Source of the DNA: an uncultured Lachnospiraceae bacterium
Lineage (GTDB): Bacteria > Bacillota > Clostridia > Lachnospirales > Lachnospiraceae
Direction: 5' to 3'
NCBI GenBank assembly: GCA_947245585.1
Contig: CAMXPV010000027.1
Span: 1-51,504, forward strand
DNA: 51,504 bases
A program made the translations under genes and the position numbers. Below, one piece after another: positions 17,871-27,283 of this stretch (position 1 is the stretch's first letter; the number at the start of each line of letters is the position of its first letter). Under the pieces are notes generated by a model, which was not told where the DNA came from, did not search any database, and worked only from the letters and a program-made list of their open reading frames with translations.

Positions 17871-18560
17871 TTACCTTGCATCCGCCCTGCGCAGTCTGAT
17901 CTCCACCCTGCGAAGCGCCAGCGTCAGTATCTTAATCAACACGTAATAGATCACCGCCGTTCCGATGAGCGGCATGAATGCGATAAATGTCGCACTCTTA
18001 ATGAAGTCGCCGGCTTTCTGGATATCCATCAGTCCCACATATCCTACAATGGCGGTCTCCTTAATCAGCACAATAAACTCATTGCACAGCGCGGGGAAAA
18101 TATTCTTTACAGCCTGGGGAATCACAATCCTGCTCATCGTCTGAAATGCACTCAACCCCAACGATCTGCCGGCTTCCGTCTGGCCCTTGTCAATCGAGAG
18201 AATGCCTGCGCGGATAATCTCGGACACATATGCACCGGAGTTCACGCCGAAGGCAATGGCGGCAATGATCCACTTATCCAACTGCACCGAAGCAAAAATC
18301 ACAAAATAGATAATCATGAGCTGCGTCACCGAGGGCGTTCCCCGAATCACGTCCGTGTAGATGCCTCCGATAAACCGGATCGGCTTTTTCTTTGACAGAT
18401 TACACATGGCGATCACCATACCGATCAGTATCCCGATGGCAATGGCCAAAAGCGACACCTTGATCGTCACGCCGATTCCGCTCAGGAGAAGCTGATACCG
18501 ATCCTCCCTGATAAAACACTTATAAAAATCATCGCTGACATTCGTCATCCACGCCGACAT
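17871..18560 (-). CDS. Polar amino-acid ABC transporter permease
   Basis: The 229-residue permease of the HisM/GlnP family has about five membrane spans and the EAA loop GQTEAGRSLGLSAFQTM. I place the start at the ATG at 18560, with AAGGAG eight bases upstream; a start seven codons earlier is open but lacks such a site. It is the first gene of the operon, directly downstream of a promoter and two ARG-box-like palindromes. Confidence 0.92.
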   Translation of the reverse strand: MSAWMTNVSDDFYKCFIREDRYQLLLSGIGVTIKVSLLAIAIGILIGMVIAMCNLSKKKPIRFIGGIYTDVIRGTPSVTQLMIIYFVIFASVQLDKWIIAAIAFGVNSGAYVSEIIRAGILSIDKGQTEAGRSLGLSAFQTMSRIVIPQAVKNIFPALCNEFIVLIKETAIVGYVGLMDIQKAGDFIKSATFIAFMPLIGTAVIYYVLIKILTLALRRVEIRLRRADAR

Positions 18561-18596
18561 CCGCTCTTCTCCTTTTCCCACGCTGCTATCGTGTAC

Positions 18597-18625
18597 ATCT
18601 TATCACAAACTTTTACAGAAGTAAA
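18597..18625 (-). promoter_or_regulatory. Putative promoter of the second amino-acid ABC operon
   Basis: Minus-strand TTTACT (18620-18625), a 17-base spacer and an extended -10 TGATAAGAT (core 18597-18602) lie 36 bases before the permease start. Confidence 0.6.
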
Positions 18626-18629
18626 GCGC

Positions 18630-18670
18630 AAAATGTATAAATATACATTTTTTCTGTATATTATTCATTT
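18630..18670. promoter_or_regulatory. Tandem ARG-box-like operator
   Basis: AAAATGTATA-AA-TATACATTTT (18630-18651) is a perfect 10-bp inverted repeat. Its 18-bp core agrees with the ArgR box pattern WNTGAATWWWWATTCANW except for one symmetric substitution. A second, weaker TGTAT-ATT-ATTCA site (18655-18667) follows, with its centre about 20.5 bp away, close to the 21-bp spacing of paired ARG boxes. It abuts the -35 of the ABC operon. ArgR binding is inferred. Confidence 0.55.
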
Positions 18671-18684
18671 ATACAAACTTTATG

Positions 18685-21399
18685 CTACCGCCCCAGTTCC
18701 TGCTTCCACTCTGCAATGATCTCTTCACAAGTCTCCGTGTCGATATCCTCCACAGCGTTTTTCAACTTTTCAAAAATGCTGTACTGTGCATCGCTGTATG
18801 AATACTGACTCATGCCCTTGATGACTTCTTCCATGGCATCCATGTCCAGATTCTCCATGGCTTCCTTCATCTGGTCAAAGAGTTCCAACATCTCGCCCTT
18901 CTCCGCCGCTCTTCCGCTCTGGGTTTCTTCCTCTTTGACAAAGTAAGGCGCCAGAATCCCTTTGTAGAACATGTACTCTTCCAGCATCCCCGGCGTAATC
19001 TTATGAATCAAGGCCGCATTTCCGGCATTGCCGGCGGCTTCCATCTGTTCGGCAACCTGTGCCAGTTCCAATGCGCCGATCTGCTTTGACGCGCTCTTAA
19101 GGGCATGTACTTCCACCGTGTACTCTTTCCACATCTCTTTCTGTTCATACTCGGATATCATCATACTCTTTTTATCAATGACACGGTAATACTCTTTCAA
19201 AACAGACCAGAAAAGCTCCTCGTTTCCAAGAAATTCCATAGCCTTTTTCACATCCAGCCCATCAATGGAAATATCGGTGGTCGTCTGCGATGCCTGCGCT
19301 TCTTTGCTGCCTTGGAGAACAGTATTCATCTTTTTATTCCTGTTTTTCTCGATCTTTTCAGGCGGCAGCCACTTACGGAGTTTTGCCAAAATCACCCGCA
19401 TCTCTATGGGTTTCGTCACAAAATCATTCATGCCCTCGTCGATAAACATCTGGGCCGTTCCCTCCACCGCGTTGGCTGTGAAAGCAATAATCGGCACCTG
19501 TCCGTTATTTCCCAGAAGACGTCTGATCACTCTGGTAGTCTCCACACCGTCCATCTCTGGCATCATATGATCCATAAAGATGATATCGTAGCGTTTATCC
19601 GTAACCATTAAAACGGCGTCCTTGCCGCTCAAAGCCGTATCTATCTTCATTTGAAGCGGGTTCAAAAGCCCTTTGACCACCGTCAGATTAATGGCATTGT
19701 CGTCCACTACCAGAATTTCCGCCGTGGGAGCAGTGAAATCGAAGTCCTCCGCCTCCATCAAAGAAACGGAACCAATCTCCTCTCTGCCGTTAAAAATATT
19801 GGAGAGTCCCAAAATATAAAGCGGTTTTTTCACCACCCGCAGATTCGGCAGATCGTAGGAACGCACTGACCGGTAATTTGACAAAACCACACCGCAGACA
19901 TTCGGATTCAATTTCAGGAAATACTGCACAGCCTCCGTCATCAACGGCTGTTCTACAAAAAGATAGCCCGCTTTGTGATCCTTTAACCACCCAAGATCTT
20001 CCTCCGATTCCAATCTCATATAGGTAACGCCCAGCTTCTCCATATCGCCCGCCAGCTCCTGCGCCGTGTACGCGCTCTGAATCAACCCGGCCGCCACAAT
20101 ATTTTCCCCCACTTTTTCCACGGCGCGGTTACCGTCCGTCACCTTTTGGGGGATGACGAAGGAGAAGGTAGAGCCCTTGCCATACTCGCTGTCCACATGA
20201 ATCTTTCCGTGCATCAACGCCACCAATTGTTTACTGATGGCAAGCCCAAGTCCGGTTCCCTCCACATTACGGTTTCTTTTGCTGTCAAGCTGTTGAAACG
20301 ACTGAAATAGCTTTACCATGTCGCTTTCCTTAATACCCCGACCCGTATCCGTCACCGCCACATAGAGCTCTATCGCGTCTTCCGTCGTCCGCAGAAAATC
20401 TATCTTTACATTGACATTTCCAGAATCCGTAAACTTGACGGCATTGTTTGCCAGATTTACCAATACTTGTTTGATTCTGATATTGTCACCGTAAAGCCCT
20501 GCCGGCAGCTCCGGATTTACATCCACCGTCAGATCCAAATCTTTGCTGCCGATACGGGTCATTATAATATTAGAAACATCATTAATCATGGACAGCGGCT
20601 CGTACTCCACGTCACTGATATCCATCTTGCCCGATTCGATCTTGGAAAAATCCAGAATGTCGTTGATGATGGTAAGGAGCGTCTGCCCCGAAGATTTAAT
20701 CTGTCCGATATATTCCCTGGCCGCAGGCGTCACTTCCTCCCGAAGCGCCATCTCAGCCATACCGATCACCGCATTCATGGGCGTTCTGATTTCATGGCTC
20801 ATGTTGGCCAAAAAATCCGATTTCATATTGGAAGTTTTGCGCAGCTCCATATTTTTCAGGTTCACCTGATACTTACTGTAACCGATCTCCGACAAAACAT
20901 TGGCAATCGTATAGATCGCGTTCGACACCTTCTCGATCGTCCGCTTATCTACAATCTTGACATCGTTTGCGGCGCGCATCAGTTCATCCCCGTCCACGCC
21001 GATATCCTCGGCCACCTTCCGGATCTTACCCTCGTCCGGCGGTATGGTCGAAAGCTGGCCGCCGACAAAACATCCCACCATATGCCCGTGAGCCATAATG
21101 GGCGCGGCAAATGCCACCATGCCGGCATGGCAAAAATAGGCGCAGGAGACACCGGCTCTCGCCGCCTTCTCCGCACCCATTTTGTCACACTTTTCACACC
21201 GTTTTCTGCCTTCTTCCGTATTTCTGACATACTTCCCGCAAAACTCTGTGAATCCCGAGGGTTTCGTCTGAATTCTGCCGTGGGCATCCGTAACCAGAGC
21301 CGCAATTCCCGACATATCGGAAAAAGCATCCTGTATTTTCTGTAAGGTTTCAATATCTATCAAGTCAGTCAGTTTAAATTCGTTTTCAATGATCGCCAT
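18685..21399 (-). CDS. PocR-domain hybrid histidine kinase with receiver and HPt domains
   Basis: The 904-residue phosphorelay protein has a PocR-type sensory domain (about 10-175, with RCEKCD and CHAGMVAFAAPI), HisKA with SHEIRTP (His202), an HATPase domain (N-box NLANNAVKF, DTGRGI, GTGLGLAI), a degenerate receiver-like segment (about 430-545), a true receiver (EILVVDDN, Asp610, ITAF-type TAN, KPI) and a C-terminal HPt domain (EVHALKSAS, His765). No membrane span is evident, so it is probably cytoplasmic and binds a small ligand through PocR. The GGAGGG site supports the start. It lies 32 bp downstream of a response regulator in the same operon. Confidence 0.9.
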   Translation of the reverse strand: MAIIENEFKLTDLIDIETLQKIQDAFSDMSGIAALVTDAHGRIQTKPSGFTEFCGKYVRNTEEGRKRCEKCDKMGAEKAARAGVSCAYFCHAGMVAFAAPIMAHGHMVGCFVGGQLSTIPPDEGKIRKVAEDIGVDGDELMRAANDVKIVDKRTIEKVSNAIYTIANVLSEIGYSKYQVNLKNMELRKTSNMKSDFLANMSHEIRTPMNAVIGMAEMALREEVTPAAREYIGQIKSSGQTLLTIINDILDFSKIESGKMDISDVEYEPLSMINDVSNIIMTRIGSKDLDLTVDVNPELPAGLYGDNIRIKQVLVNLANNAVKFTDSGNVNVKIDFLRTTEDAIELYVAVTDTGRGIKESDMVKLFQSFQQLDSKRNRNVEGTGLGLAISKQLVALMHGKIHVDSEYGKGSTFSFVIPQKVTDGNRAVEKVGENIVAAGLIQSAYTAQELAGDMEKLGVTYMRLESEEDLGWLKDHKAGYLFVEQPLMTEAVQYFLKLNPNVCGVVLSNYRSVRSYDLPNLRVVKKPLYILGLSNIFNGREEIGSVSLMEAEDFDFTAPTAEILVVDDNAINLTVVKGLLNPLQMKIDTALSGKDAVLMVTDKRYDIIFMDHMMPEMDGVETTRVIRRLLGNNGQVPIIAFTANAVEGTAQMFIDEGMNDFVTKPIEMRVILAKLRKWLPPEKIEKNRNKKMNTVLQGSKEAQASQTTTDISIDGLDVKKAMEFLGNEELFWSVLKEYYRVIDKKSMMISEYEQKEMWKEYTVEVHALKSASKQIGALELAQVAEQMEAAGNAGNAALIHKITPGMLEEYMFYKGILAPYFVKEEETQSGRAAEKGEMLELFDQMKEAMENLDMDAMEEVIKGMSQYSYSDAQYSIFEKLKNAVEDIDTETCEEIIAEWKQELGR

Positions 21400-21431
21400 G
21401 CCAGATCCCTCCGCTACAGAATGTTAAGCCG

Positions 21432-22310
21432 TTATCTCAACACGCCCTTAATGGTGGAAGATAACTTTTCCATATCGATAGGCTTGGTGAGATACCCCTG
21501 CGGTTTCATCGATAACACTTCCATGATCTTCTTTCTTTCCGTCACGCCGGTCAAAAAGACTACCGGCAGATTAGCCGTATTGGGATTTTCCCGAATCTTT
21601 GCCAAAACCTCTGCCCCGTTCTCATTGGGCATCTCATAATCCAAAAGCACGATATCGGTCTTCTTCGTCTCCAAAAATTTCAGGGCGATCTTACCGCTGA
21701 TGGCCGTTGCCACATCGTAACGCTCCGCCAGATACCCCTTCAGTAGTTTAAGTACGCTGCTGTCGTCATCCACCACAAGAATATGCTTTCTCCTTGCCGC
21801 TTCCACCTGCGCCTTTTTCTCGTTCTCCTCTTCTTTCGCAAGCTGTGCAAGCAGCTGTTCGGCCACACGCATAACATCCTTGGTTTTAAGCTCGCTCTCA
21901 CTCACCACCACGGATCTCTTTTCCTGTACGGCTTCAGGGCGTTTCTCCTTCAACAGTTTAACGATGCTCTCCTCCAGTTTCTGGGAGGTAATGGGTTTGC
22001 GGAACACTGTCACATCCATGGCTGGGGCAATCCGCTCAAACTGCATGCAGTCATCGGGATCACCCACGATAATAATGGGAATCCTCTCTGCCGCAATTTT
22101 GTTCTCCACATTGACAAACCTCTTCAAATCGTCCGGATTTTCACCGTACAGACAATAGACGAGAGCATCCGGCCTCACATATTTTACATGGCTTATGATA
22201 TCGTCGTAGCGGTCTGAAGTGCTGAGACACTCAAAGCTGAAATCCATGTAAGTGAAGAACTCGTTGATCACCATCTTATTGTTTCCCGTAAGCAGAATCT
22301 TATATTTCAT
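21432..22310 (-). CDS. Double-receiver response regulator without DNA-binding domain
   Basis: The 292-residue protein has an N-terminal degenerate receiver-like domain (about 1-120, lacking the usual acidic cluster but ending in FRKPI), a helical charged linker (120-175) and a C-terminal complete receiver (HILVVDDD, phospho-Asp224 in VLLDYEMP, the Thr of FLTGV and the Lys of LTKPID). There is no output domain, so it may act as a phosphorelay intermediate or protein-interaction regulator for the adjacent hybrid kinase. First gene of the two-gene operon. Confidence 0.85.
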   Translation of the reverse strand: MKYKILLTGNNKMVINEFFTYMDFSFECLSTSDRYDDIISHVKYVRPDALVYCLYGENPDDLKRFVNVENKIAAERIPIIIVGDPDDCMQFERIAPAMDVTVFRKPITSQKLEESIVKLLKEKRPEAVQEKRSVVVSESELKTKDVMRVAEQLLAQLAKEEENEKKAQVEAARRKHILVVDDDSSVLKLLKGYLAERYDVATAISGKIALKFLETKKTDIVLLDYEMPNENGAEVLAKIRENPNTANLPVVFLTGVTERKKIMEVLSMKPQGYLTKPIDMEKLSSTIKGVLR

Positions 22311-22369
22311 ACCCTTATCCCCCTATATTTCTTGCCGGCAGCATACTGCTCATTTTGCCATACAAAGTA

Positions 22370-22398
22370 AGTATACCAAAATTCCCCACTTTTTGCAC
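22370..22398 (-). promoter_or_regulatory. Putative promoter of the response regulator-hybrid kinase operon
   Basis: On the minus strand an extended -10 (TGGTATACT, core 22370-22375) lies 17 bases from a weak -35 GTGCAA (22393-22398), about 60 bp before the regulator start and immediately after the stop of the transporter gene. Confidence 0.5.
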
Positions 22399-22400
22399 TG

Positions 22401-23360
22401 TTATTTTCCATGGAATTGAAAAAACAATTTCGATTCGCTGTTTCGTCTGATCCCAGCATAAATTGTCCCGGATATATTATGCCATACGGAAAAAATTGCC
22501 CCCGGCAGAGTGGCCAACGGATTTGCTGCAAAATTAGCCGCTGCCAGAGAAATTGCCAGCCCGCTGTTTTGCATACCCACTTCGATGCCGATTGCGGTCA
22601 CCTTTTTCTCTTCCAGCTGTAGGAACTTTGCCACTCCTGTTCCCAGACACAGTCCGACCACGTTGTGTATGGCCACTACCACCATCACCAGAGCGCCGCA
22701 GGAGACAATCTTCTCCGCATTGCTCCCCACAATCCCGGAAATAATCATCACAATCGCAATCACTGAAATCAGCGGAAGCAGCTCTCTGACCGCATCAATC
22801 TGTTTCGGGAATATCCGGTAAATCAAAATCCCCAAAAGCACCGGGACAAGCACCACCTTAACCACCGACATCATCATTGTAAGAAGCGATACCTCCACCC
22901 AGGAACCGGCCAACAGATATACCAGTACGGGTGTGCAGATGGGGGCAAGTACGGTGGAAACAATTGTCATTCCCACAGACAGCGGCACATCTCCTCCGGC
23001 CACATAGGTAATTACATTGCTCGCTGTTCCGCCCGGACAGCACCCCACCAGAATCACGCCAAGCGCCAGATCCGCAGGCAGTCCAAATGCCTTCGCCAAC
23101 ACATATGCCGTCAGAGGCATCACCGTGTACTGCAGGACAAAGCCGATACACAAATCCTTTGGCCTTGTAAATACAATTTTGAAATCCTGTGTTTTAATGG
23201 TCAGCCCCATTCCAAACATAGCGGCCCCCAAAAACAACGTCGTATAGTTCGTCGCCCATGAAAATCCCTTCGGATAAAGGAACGCAATCACAGAAAATAT
23301 AATAATCAAGATTGCGATATTTGACGACATAAAGTTAGCTATTTTTTTTACCTGATTCAT
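22401..23360 (-). CDS. BASS-family sodium symporter, probable PanS-like pantoate/ketopantoate transporter
   Basis: The 319-residue protein is a bile acid:sodium symporter (BASS) family member of about nine to ten spans, with the motifs GCCPGGTASNVITYVAGGDVPLS and EVGMQNSGLAISLA that form the crossed Na+-site helices. BASS proteins move organic anions with Na+; PanS of Salmonella imports ketopantoate. Position directly after panC and panD (19 bp after the panD stop) makes a precursor of pantothenate the likeliest substrate, which is inference. The start is placed at 23360 behind a GGGGGA site; upstream sequence in frame overlaps panD. Confidence 0.82.
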   Translation of the reverse strand: MNQVKKIANFMSSNIAILIIIFSVIAFLYPKGFSWATNYTTLFLGAAMFGMGLTIKTQDFKIVFTRPKDLCIGFVLQYTVMPLTAYVLAKAFGLPADLALGVILVGCCPGGTASNVITYVAGGDVPLSVGMTIVSTVLAPICTPVLVYLLAGSWVEVSLLTMMMSVVKVVLVPVLLGILIYRIFPKQIDAVRELLPLISVIAIVMIISGIVGSNAEKIVSCGALVMVVVAIHNVVGLCLGTGVAKFLQLEEKKVTAIGIEVGMQNSGLAISLAAANFAANPLATLPGAIFSVWHNISGTIYAGIRRNSESKLFFQFHGK

Positions 23361-23379
23361 ACCATTCCCCCGTTTTCTC

Positions 23380-23778
23380 TTACATTCCTTCCGTATCTCC
23401 CAGCCTGCCATGCTTTTCGTATCTGGCAACGGATGTCATCTGATTTCTCTCATCCACAAAGACTACCTTTGGCGGATGATCTGCCGCCTCCTCGGGCGTC
23501 ATCTGCGCATAGCACATAATAATGACCTTATCTCCGGTGGAAACCATACGGGCCGCCGCACCGTTTAAGCAGATAATCCCGCTTCCGGCCTCACCGGCGA
23601 TCACGTAAGTCTCAAACCGGGACCCGTTATCCACATCTGCAATCTGCACTTTTTCATACTCATAGATTCCGGCAGCCTCCATCAGACGCTCGTCAATGGT
23701 GATGCTGCCCACATAATTCAGCTCCGCCTGTGTCACGACGGCCCGGTGAATTTTACTTTTTAACATATTCAGAAGCAT
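23380..23778 (-). CDS. panD: Aspartate 1-decarboxylase
   Basis: The 132-residue proenzyme makes beta-alanine from aspartate for pantothenate synthesis. The family opening [20 protein letters not shown] is clear, and the self-cleavage site is Gly24-Ser25 (YVG|SITID), matching the position in the E. coli enzyme, where Ser25 becomes the pyruvoyl cofactor. The active-site region [12 protein letters not shown] is also present. I place the start at 23778, with GAGGG four bases upstream; a start at 23766 is also possible. Middle gene of the panC-panD-transporter operon. Confidence 0.96.
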   Translation of the reverse strand: MLLNMLKSKIHRAVVTQAELNYVGSITIDERLMEAAGIYEYEKVQIADVDNGSRFETYVIAGEAGSGIICLNGAAARMVSTGDKVIIMCYAQMTPEEAADHPPKVVFVDERNQMTSVARYEKHGRLGDTEGM

Positions 23779-23800
23779 GTTTCCCTCATCTCTGCGAACA

Positions 23801-24646
23801 TTATAATTCCGCAATAAAATTGTCAATCAACCTCGTTTTCCCTATATATACCGCCATTGCTGTGAGCACTCTGCCCTCCGCCCTGGTAAGCGGCTCTATC
23901 GTATCCGCATCTACCATTTCCACATAATCTATTTTGGCAAGCGGCTCCTCTTCTATCATTTCTCTCATGGCCTTTAGAATTGTGCCGGCATCCCTCTCCC
24001 CCTTTTTCATCATATCTTCCCCGCAAAAGACCGCTCTCGAGAGAACCAGCGCCGCCTTTCTCTCCGCCTCACTTAAATAGGTATTTCTGGAGCTTCTGGC
24101 AAGGCCGTCCGCCTCCCGTATGATGGGGCATCCCACAATCTCAACATCCATGTTCAAATCACGCACCATCCTACGGATCACCGCCATCTGCTGCGCGTCT
24201 TTCTGCCCAAAATAAGCCCTGTCCGGCCCCACAATATGGAACAGTTTACAGACCACCGTGCATACGCCGCGAAAATGCGTGGGCCTGGTTTTGCCGCACA
24301 ATCCTTCGCTGACCTTCTGCATTTCCACATAGGTGGAAAAATCCGGCGCGTACATCTCCTCCGGTTCCGGATGGAAAATCAGATCTGCTCCCGCCTCTTC
24401 ACAAAGCCTTTTATCCGCCTCAATATCTCTCGGATAGGTATCCAAATCCTCATTCACCCCAAACTGTATGGGATTGACAAAATCGCTGACCACCACCTTG
24501 TCGTTTTCCGCTGCCGCCCTGACAATCAGGCTCTTGTGACCGTCATGCAAATAACCCATGGTCGGCACCAATCCCACCGTCAGGCCCTGCTGCCTCCATT
24601 CCTTTACCTGTCTTCTTACTGCATCCACCTTACCTGTGATTTCCAT
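23801..24646 (-). CDS. panC: Pantothenate synthetase
   Basis: The 281-residue enzyme joins pantoate and beta-alanine, with ATP, to form pantothenate in the cytoplasm. It has the nucleotidyl-transferase HIGH-type motif [10 protein letters not shown], the FVNPIQFG and YFGQKDAQQ segments and the KMSKS-equivalent [15 protein letters not shown] precedes the ATG. It is the first gene of the pan operon and is followed by panD after 22 bp. panB and panE are not in this window. Confidence 0.97.
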   Translation of the reverse strand: MEITGKVDAVRRQVKEWRQQGLTVGLVPTMGYLHDGHKSLIVRAAAENDKVVVSDFVNPIQFGVNEDLDTYPRDIEADKRLCEEAGADLIFHPEPEEMYAPDFSTYVEMQKVSEGLCGKTRPTHFRGVCTVVCKLFHIVGPDRAYFGQKDAQQMAVIRRMVRDLNMDVEIVGCPIIREADGLARSSRNTYLSEAERKAALVLSRAVFCGEDMMKKGERDAGTILKAMREMIEEEPLAKIDYVEMVDADTIEPLTRAEGRVLTAMAVYIGKTRLIDNFIAEL

Positions 24647-24693
24647 AGTTCCCTCCTTCTGTCTGCGTCATCTTCTGACTCTGCTTATGCGCG

Positions 24694-24722
24694 CAAAAAA
24701 ATCCGGACAGGAACTGTCCGGA
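24694..24722 (-). terminator. Intrinsic terminator in the panC leader
   Basis: TCCGGACAG-TTC-CTGTCCGGA is a perfect 9-bp stem followed by seven T residues on the minus strand, 48 bp before the panC start. It is 200 bp beyond the upstream permease gene, and downstream of a possible promoter, so it may act as an attenuator rather than a simple operon end. Confidence 0.8.
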
Positions 24723-24851
24723 CATACATACAAAGACCCCTATATCCAAATGTGCCGCCCGCTCATCGGTGCCGCCATTTTCTATAAGAATTTCTTATTC
24801 CGTTTCCACATGTATGCACTGGTACAGTTCTTTCAGATACTGTCCGCCTAA

Positions 24852-24880
24852 ATCATAGCATACGTGCCTCTAAAGCGCAA
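24852..24880 (-). promoter_or_regulatory. Possible promoter for a panCD leader RNA
   Basis: Minus-strand TTGCGC (24875-24880), a 17-base spacer and TATGAT (24852-24857). Transcription from here would give a leader of about 150 nt ending at the terminator. In the 279-bp gap between the permease and panC I see this promoter, a 7-bp palindrome (ATAAGAA-A-TTCTTAT) and the terminator, but no convincing gene. Confidence 0.4.
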
Positions 24881-24925
24881 TCCGTATTCTGTCTTTTTTC
24901 GCATACACCATTTTTAACAGACCGC

Positions 24926-27283
24926 CTACAGCTCATTGATGGTCTCTGTAATCGCCATTTTCCGGAGCCGTCTGGCAGGTGTGCGCACCGCCGCCACACA
25001 GGAGAGCGCGACGATCACCGTTATGACTATGAGCTGCGGAAAGGGTGTCTTCCATGAGCCGCCAAAATGCGTGAAAACAATCTTCACCATGATCAGCCGA
25101 TGCAGGAACAATCCCGCAATATAGCCGAGCAGCAGGCCGCAGACCGCGTAGGTAACCGCCTCCGCCGCAATCATCCGGGTCATCTGTGCGGCGCTCATTC
25201 CCACAGCGCGCATGGCACCGTACTGTTTCATTCTGGCCGATACGCTCATGGAAATGTTGTTGGTGATATGAAAGACGGTAATCAACGCAATGACCGCCAA
25301 AAAACCGTAAGCTGCAATGCGGAATACCCAAAAACTGGAATTGACCGTCTGCTCTTCCTCACGCCTGTCCACAAAAGCATTCTCCCCCGCCATCGCCTGA
25401 ATCGTCTCCACCGTCTCTTCCGGCGCATCCTTTGCCAGACCAATCCCCAACAGCTGATAATCCGTTTCACCCGTAAGACGCATAAAAGTTTCCTCCGTAC
25501 AGACGATTGCCGGACGGCTCTCTGTCCCGATTCCCTCCGAGCACACACAGGCAATGGTCAGTTCTGTATCGCCGATCTTCACAACATCCCCGGCATTTAA
25601 ACGGCTGTCCATGTTAAAAATCGTCATCACAGAATCCGTATCGCCCGAAACCTGATCCAAATCGCCGCTAGCCACCGATCGCTCCGACCACAGAAACATC
25701 CAGTCGTCATAGGAAATCAGATCGATACTGCCGGGGGCGCCGTTAATTTCCGCAGGCATATCATAACATACGGCACAGCCGAATACCGATTCCACGCCGG
25801 GCAAAACAGCCATTTTCTCTTTCATCCCTCTGTCAAGGGAATTGGAGCTGTCCGCCGCCGCAATGCTGATTTCCGGGCTTAGATCGTTCTCTGACGGCAT
25901 GAACCTGTTGAACAAATCCAGTCCGGCGGAGAACACCAGAAACAAAGCAACCGTAAAAGCGAAAGACAAGGACATCAAAATCAAATTCTTCTTCGCCGCT
26001 ATAGCATGATGGACACCCAGGGCAGACTCCACCTTGAGAATACGGGTGTCCGCCGCGTGGGAGACCACCCTGCCTGTTTCCGCATTGCCCGATACCGCCG
26101 CCACGGGAGACACTGCCGCCGCCCGCTTCGCCGGCGCATGCGCCGCAAACAGCACCGATATCACGCCCACCAGAATGCCCGACACAAGACCGATCACGCT
26201 GAACCGGTAGCGGAAGTCATCAAACTCGCCGCCCACCTTATATTGCAAAATCATGGACAACACAAACGTAAATACCTCGCTGATCACTAACCCGACAGGG
26301 ATCGCCGTCTTACACCAGTTTAACGCCTCCAAGCGCACGAAACGCATCACCTGTTCCCTGCTTGCGCCGATGCAGCGCATCATCCCGAAAAACTTCGTCC
26401 GCTGAGCCACCATACTGTTTAAGCAGCTTGCAATCATCAGCACGCCCGCAATCAGAATCAATACAAACACAATCGCCGCAAGGAAATAGAAACTTTGCAT
26501 TGTCATATTGCTGCTTGCCCCCGACACGCCCATTGCGGCTATATTTTCGTCGATATCCCTGTCCGCCAGCCCGTACCGGAGTTTCAAATCAGAGATCGCA
26601 TTTTTAATATCAGCGCCCCCCGCGAAGCGGACATAATACCCTGTCTTTGCCTCCGTATCCAAAACAGGCCCGCTCCCGCCTGCGGTACAGACGGCCTCAA
26701 ACGCGTCCACGCTGATATAGGCGCACACATCCTCAAACTTATCGTCGTACTTCTCCCACTCATCCTCACAAAATCCGCTCACCGTAAAGGAAAAATCACC
26801 CGTCGGAAGATGGAGGGTAACAGAATCGCCCGCCTGTACGCCAAGCCGCTCCTTCGCGCCCGTGTTTAGCATAACCTCCCCGTCATTTTGGGGAAATGCG
26901 CCCTCTTTCTCATAGGCCCTGATATTATCTATATAGGTCTGCTCTGTGCCATATAAAATGACACGTGTGTCATCAATATAATATTTCTCGTAATCATCCT
27001 CCCCAAGGGCATTACACCACGCCGCCACAGACACATCCTCCCTCGCCGCGATCTGCTCCGCCGCCGCTTCGGACAGACCGCTTATCACGATATGATGGCT
27101 GCCGTGGTGCCTGATCATTCCCTCCGTCTGCCCCTTCGTCATAATCTCCGCACAGGAAAAGACCGTGGTCACAAGAAACACCGCAAAGACAATGCACAGA
27201 AGAATCAGGCGGTTCTGCTTTCTGCGGGCCTTTGCCGAAATGGAAATCAGGCTCAAATAACTTTTCATCTCCCCGTTTTTCAT
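24926..27283 (-). CDS. FtsX/MacB-type ABC transporter permease
   Basis: The 785-residue membrane protein has two FtsX-like units. The first membrane segment is at about 28-46, a large extracytoplasmic domain follows (47-265), then three spans (268-385, with [22 protein letters not shown]). A second extracytoplasmic domain (about 460-650) is followed by three C-terminal spans (with [19 protein letters not shown]). Such permeases form MacB-like mechanotransmission or BceB-like peptide-resistance systems. It overlaps the ATPase stop by four bases with AGGAGG upstream. The linked two-component genes point to response to envelope-active compounds; the substrate is unknown. Confidence 0.88.
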   Translation of the reverse strand: MKNGEMKSYLSLISISAKARRKQNRLILLCIVFAVFLVTTVFSCAEIMTKGQTEGMIRHHGSHHIVISGLSEAAAEQIAAREDVSVAAWCNALGEDDYEKYYIDDTRVILYGTEQTYIDNIRAYEKEGAFPQNDGEVMLNTGAKERLGVQAGDSVTLHLPTGDFSFTVSGFCEDEWEKYDDKFEDVCAYISVDAFEAVCTAGGSGPVLDTEAKTGYYVRFAGGADIKNAISDLKLRYGLADRDIDENIAAMGVSGASSNMTMQSFYFLAAIVFVLILIAGVLMIASCLNSMVAQRTKFFGMMRCIGASREQVMRFVRLEALNWCKTAIPVGLVISEVFTFVLSMILQYKVGGEFDDFRYRFSVIGLVSGILVGVISVLFAAHAPAKRAAAVSPVAAVSGNAETGRVVSHAADTRILKVESALGVHHAIAAKKNLILMSLSFAFTVALFLVFSAGLDLFNRFMPSENDLSPEISIAAADSSNSLDRGMKEKMAVLPGVESVFGCAVCYDMPAEINGAPGSIDLISYDDWMFLWSERSVASGDLDQVSGDTDSVMTIFNMDSRLNAGDVVKIGDTELTIACVCSEGIGTESRPAIVCTEETFMRLTGETDYQLLGIGLAKDAPEETVETIQAMAGENAFVDRREEEQTVNSSFWVFRIAAYGFLAVIALITVFHITNNISMSVSARMKQYGAMRAVGMSAAQMTRMIAAEAVTYAVCGLLLGYIAGLFLHRLIMVKIVFTHFGGSWKTPFPQLIVITVIVALSCVAAVRTPARRLRKMAITETINEL

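Noticed and set aside
20467..21345. Long open frame on the plus strand opposite the hybrid kinase
   Set aside because: It is the antisense of a strongly supported kinase, has no ribosome site or recognisable domain, and its composition (His/Arg-rich) is typical of a shadow frame.
24741..24779. Possible 12-codon leader peptide in the pan leader
   Set aside because: There is no ribosome site and no run of codons related to the pathway, so a peptide-based attenuator is not supported.
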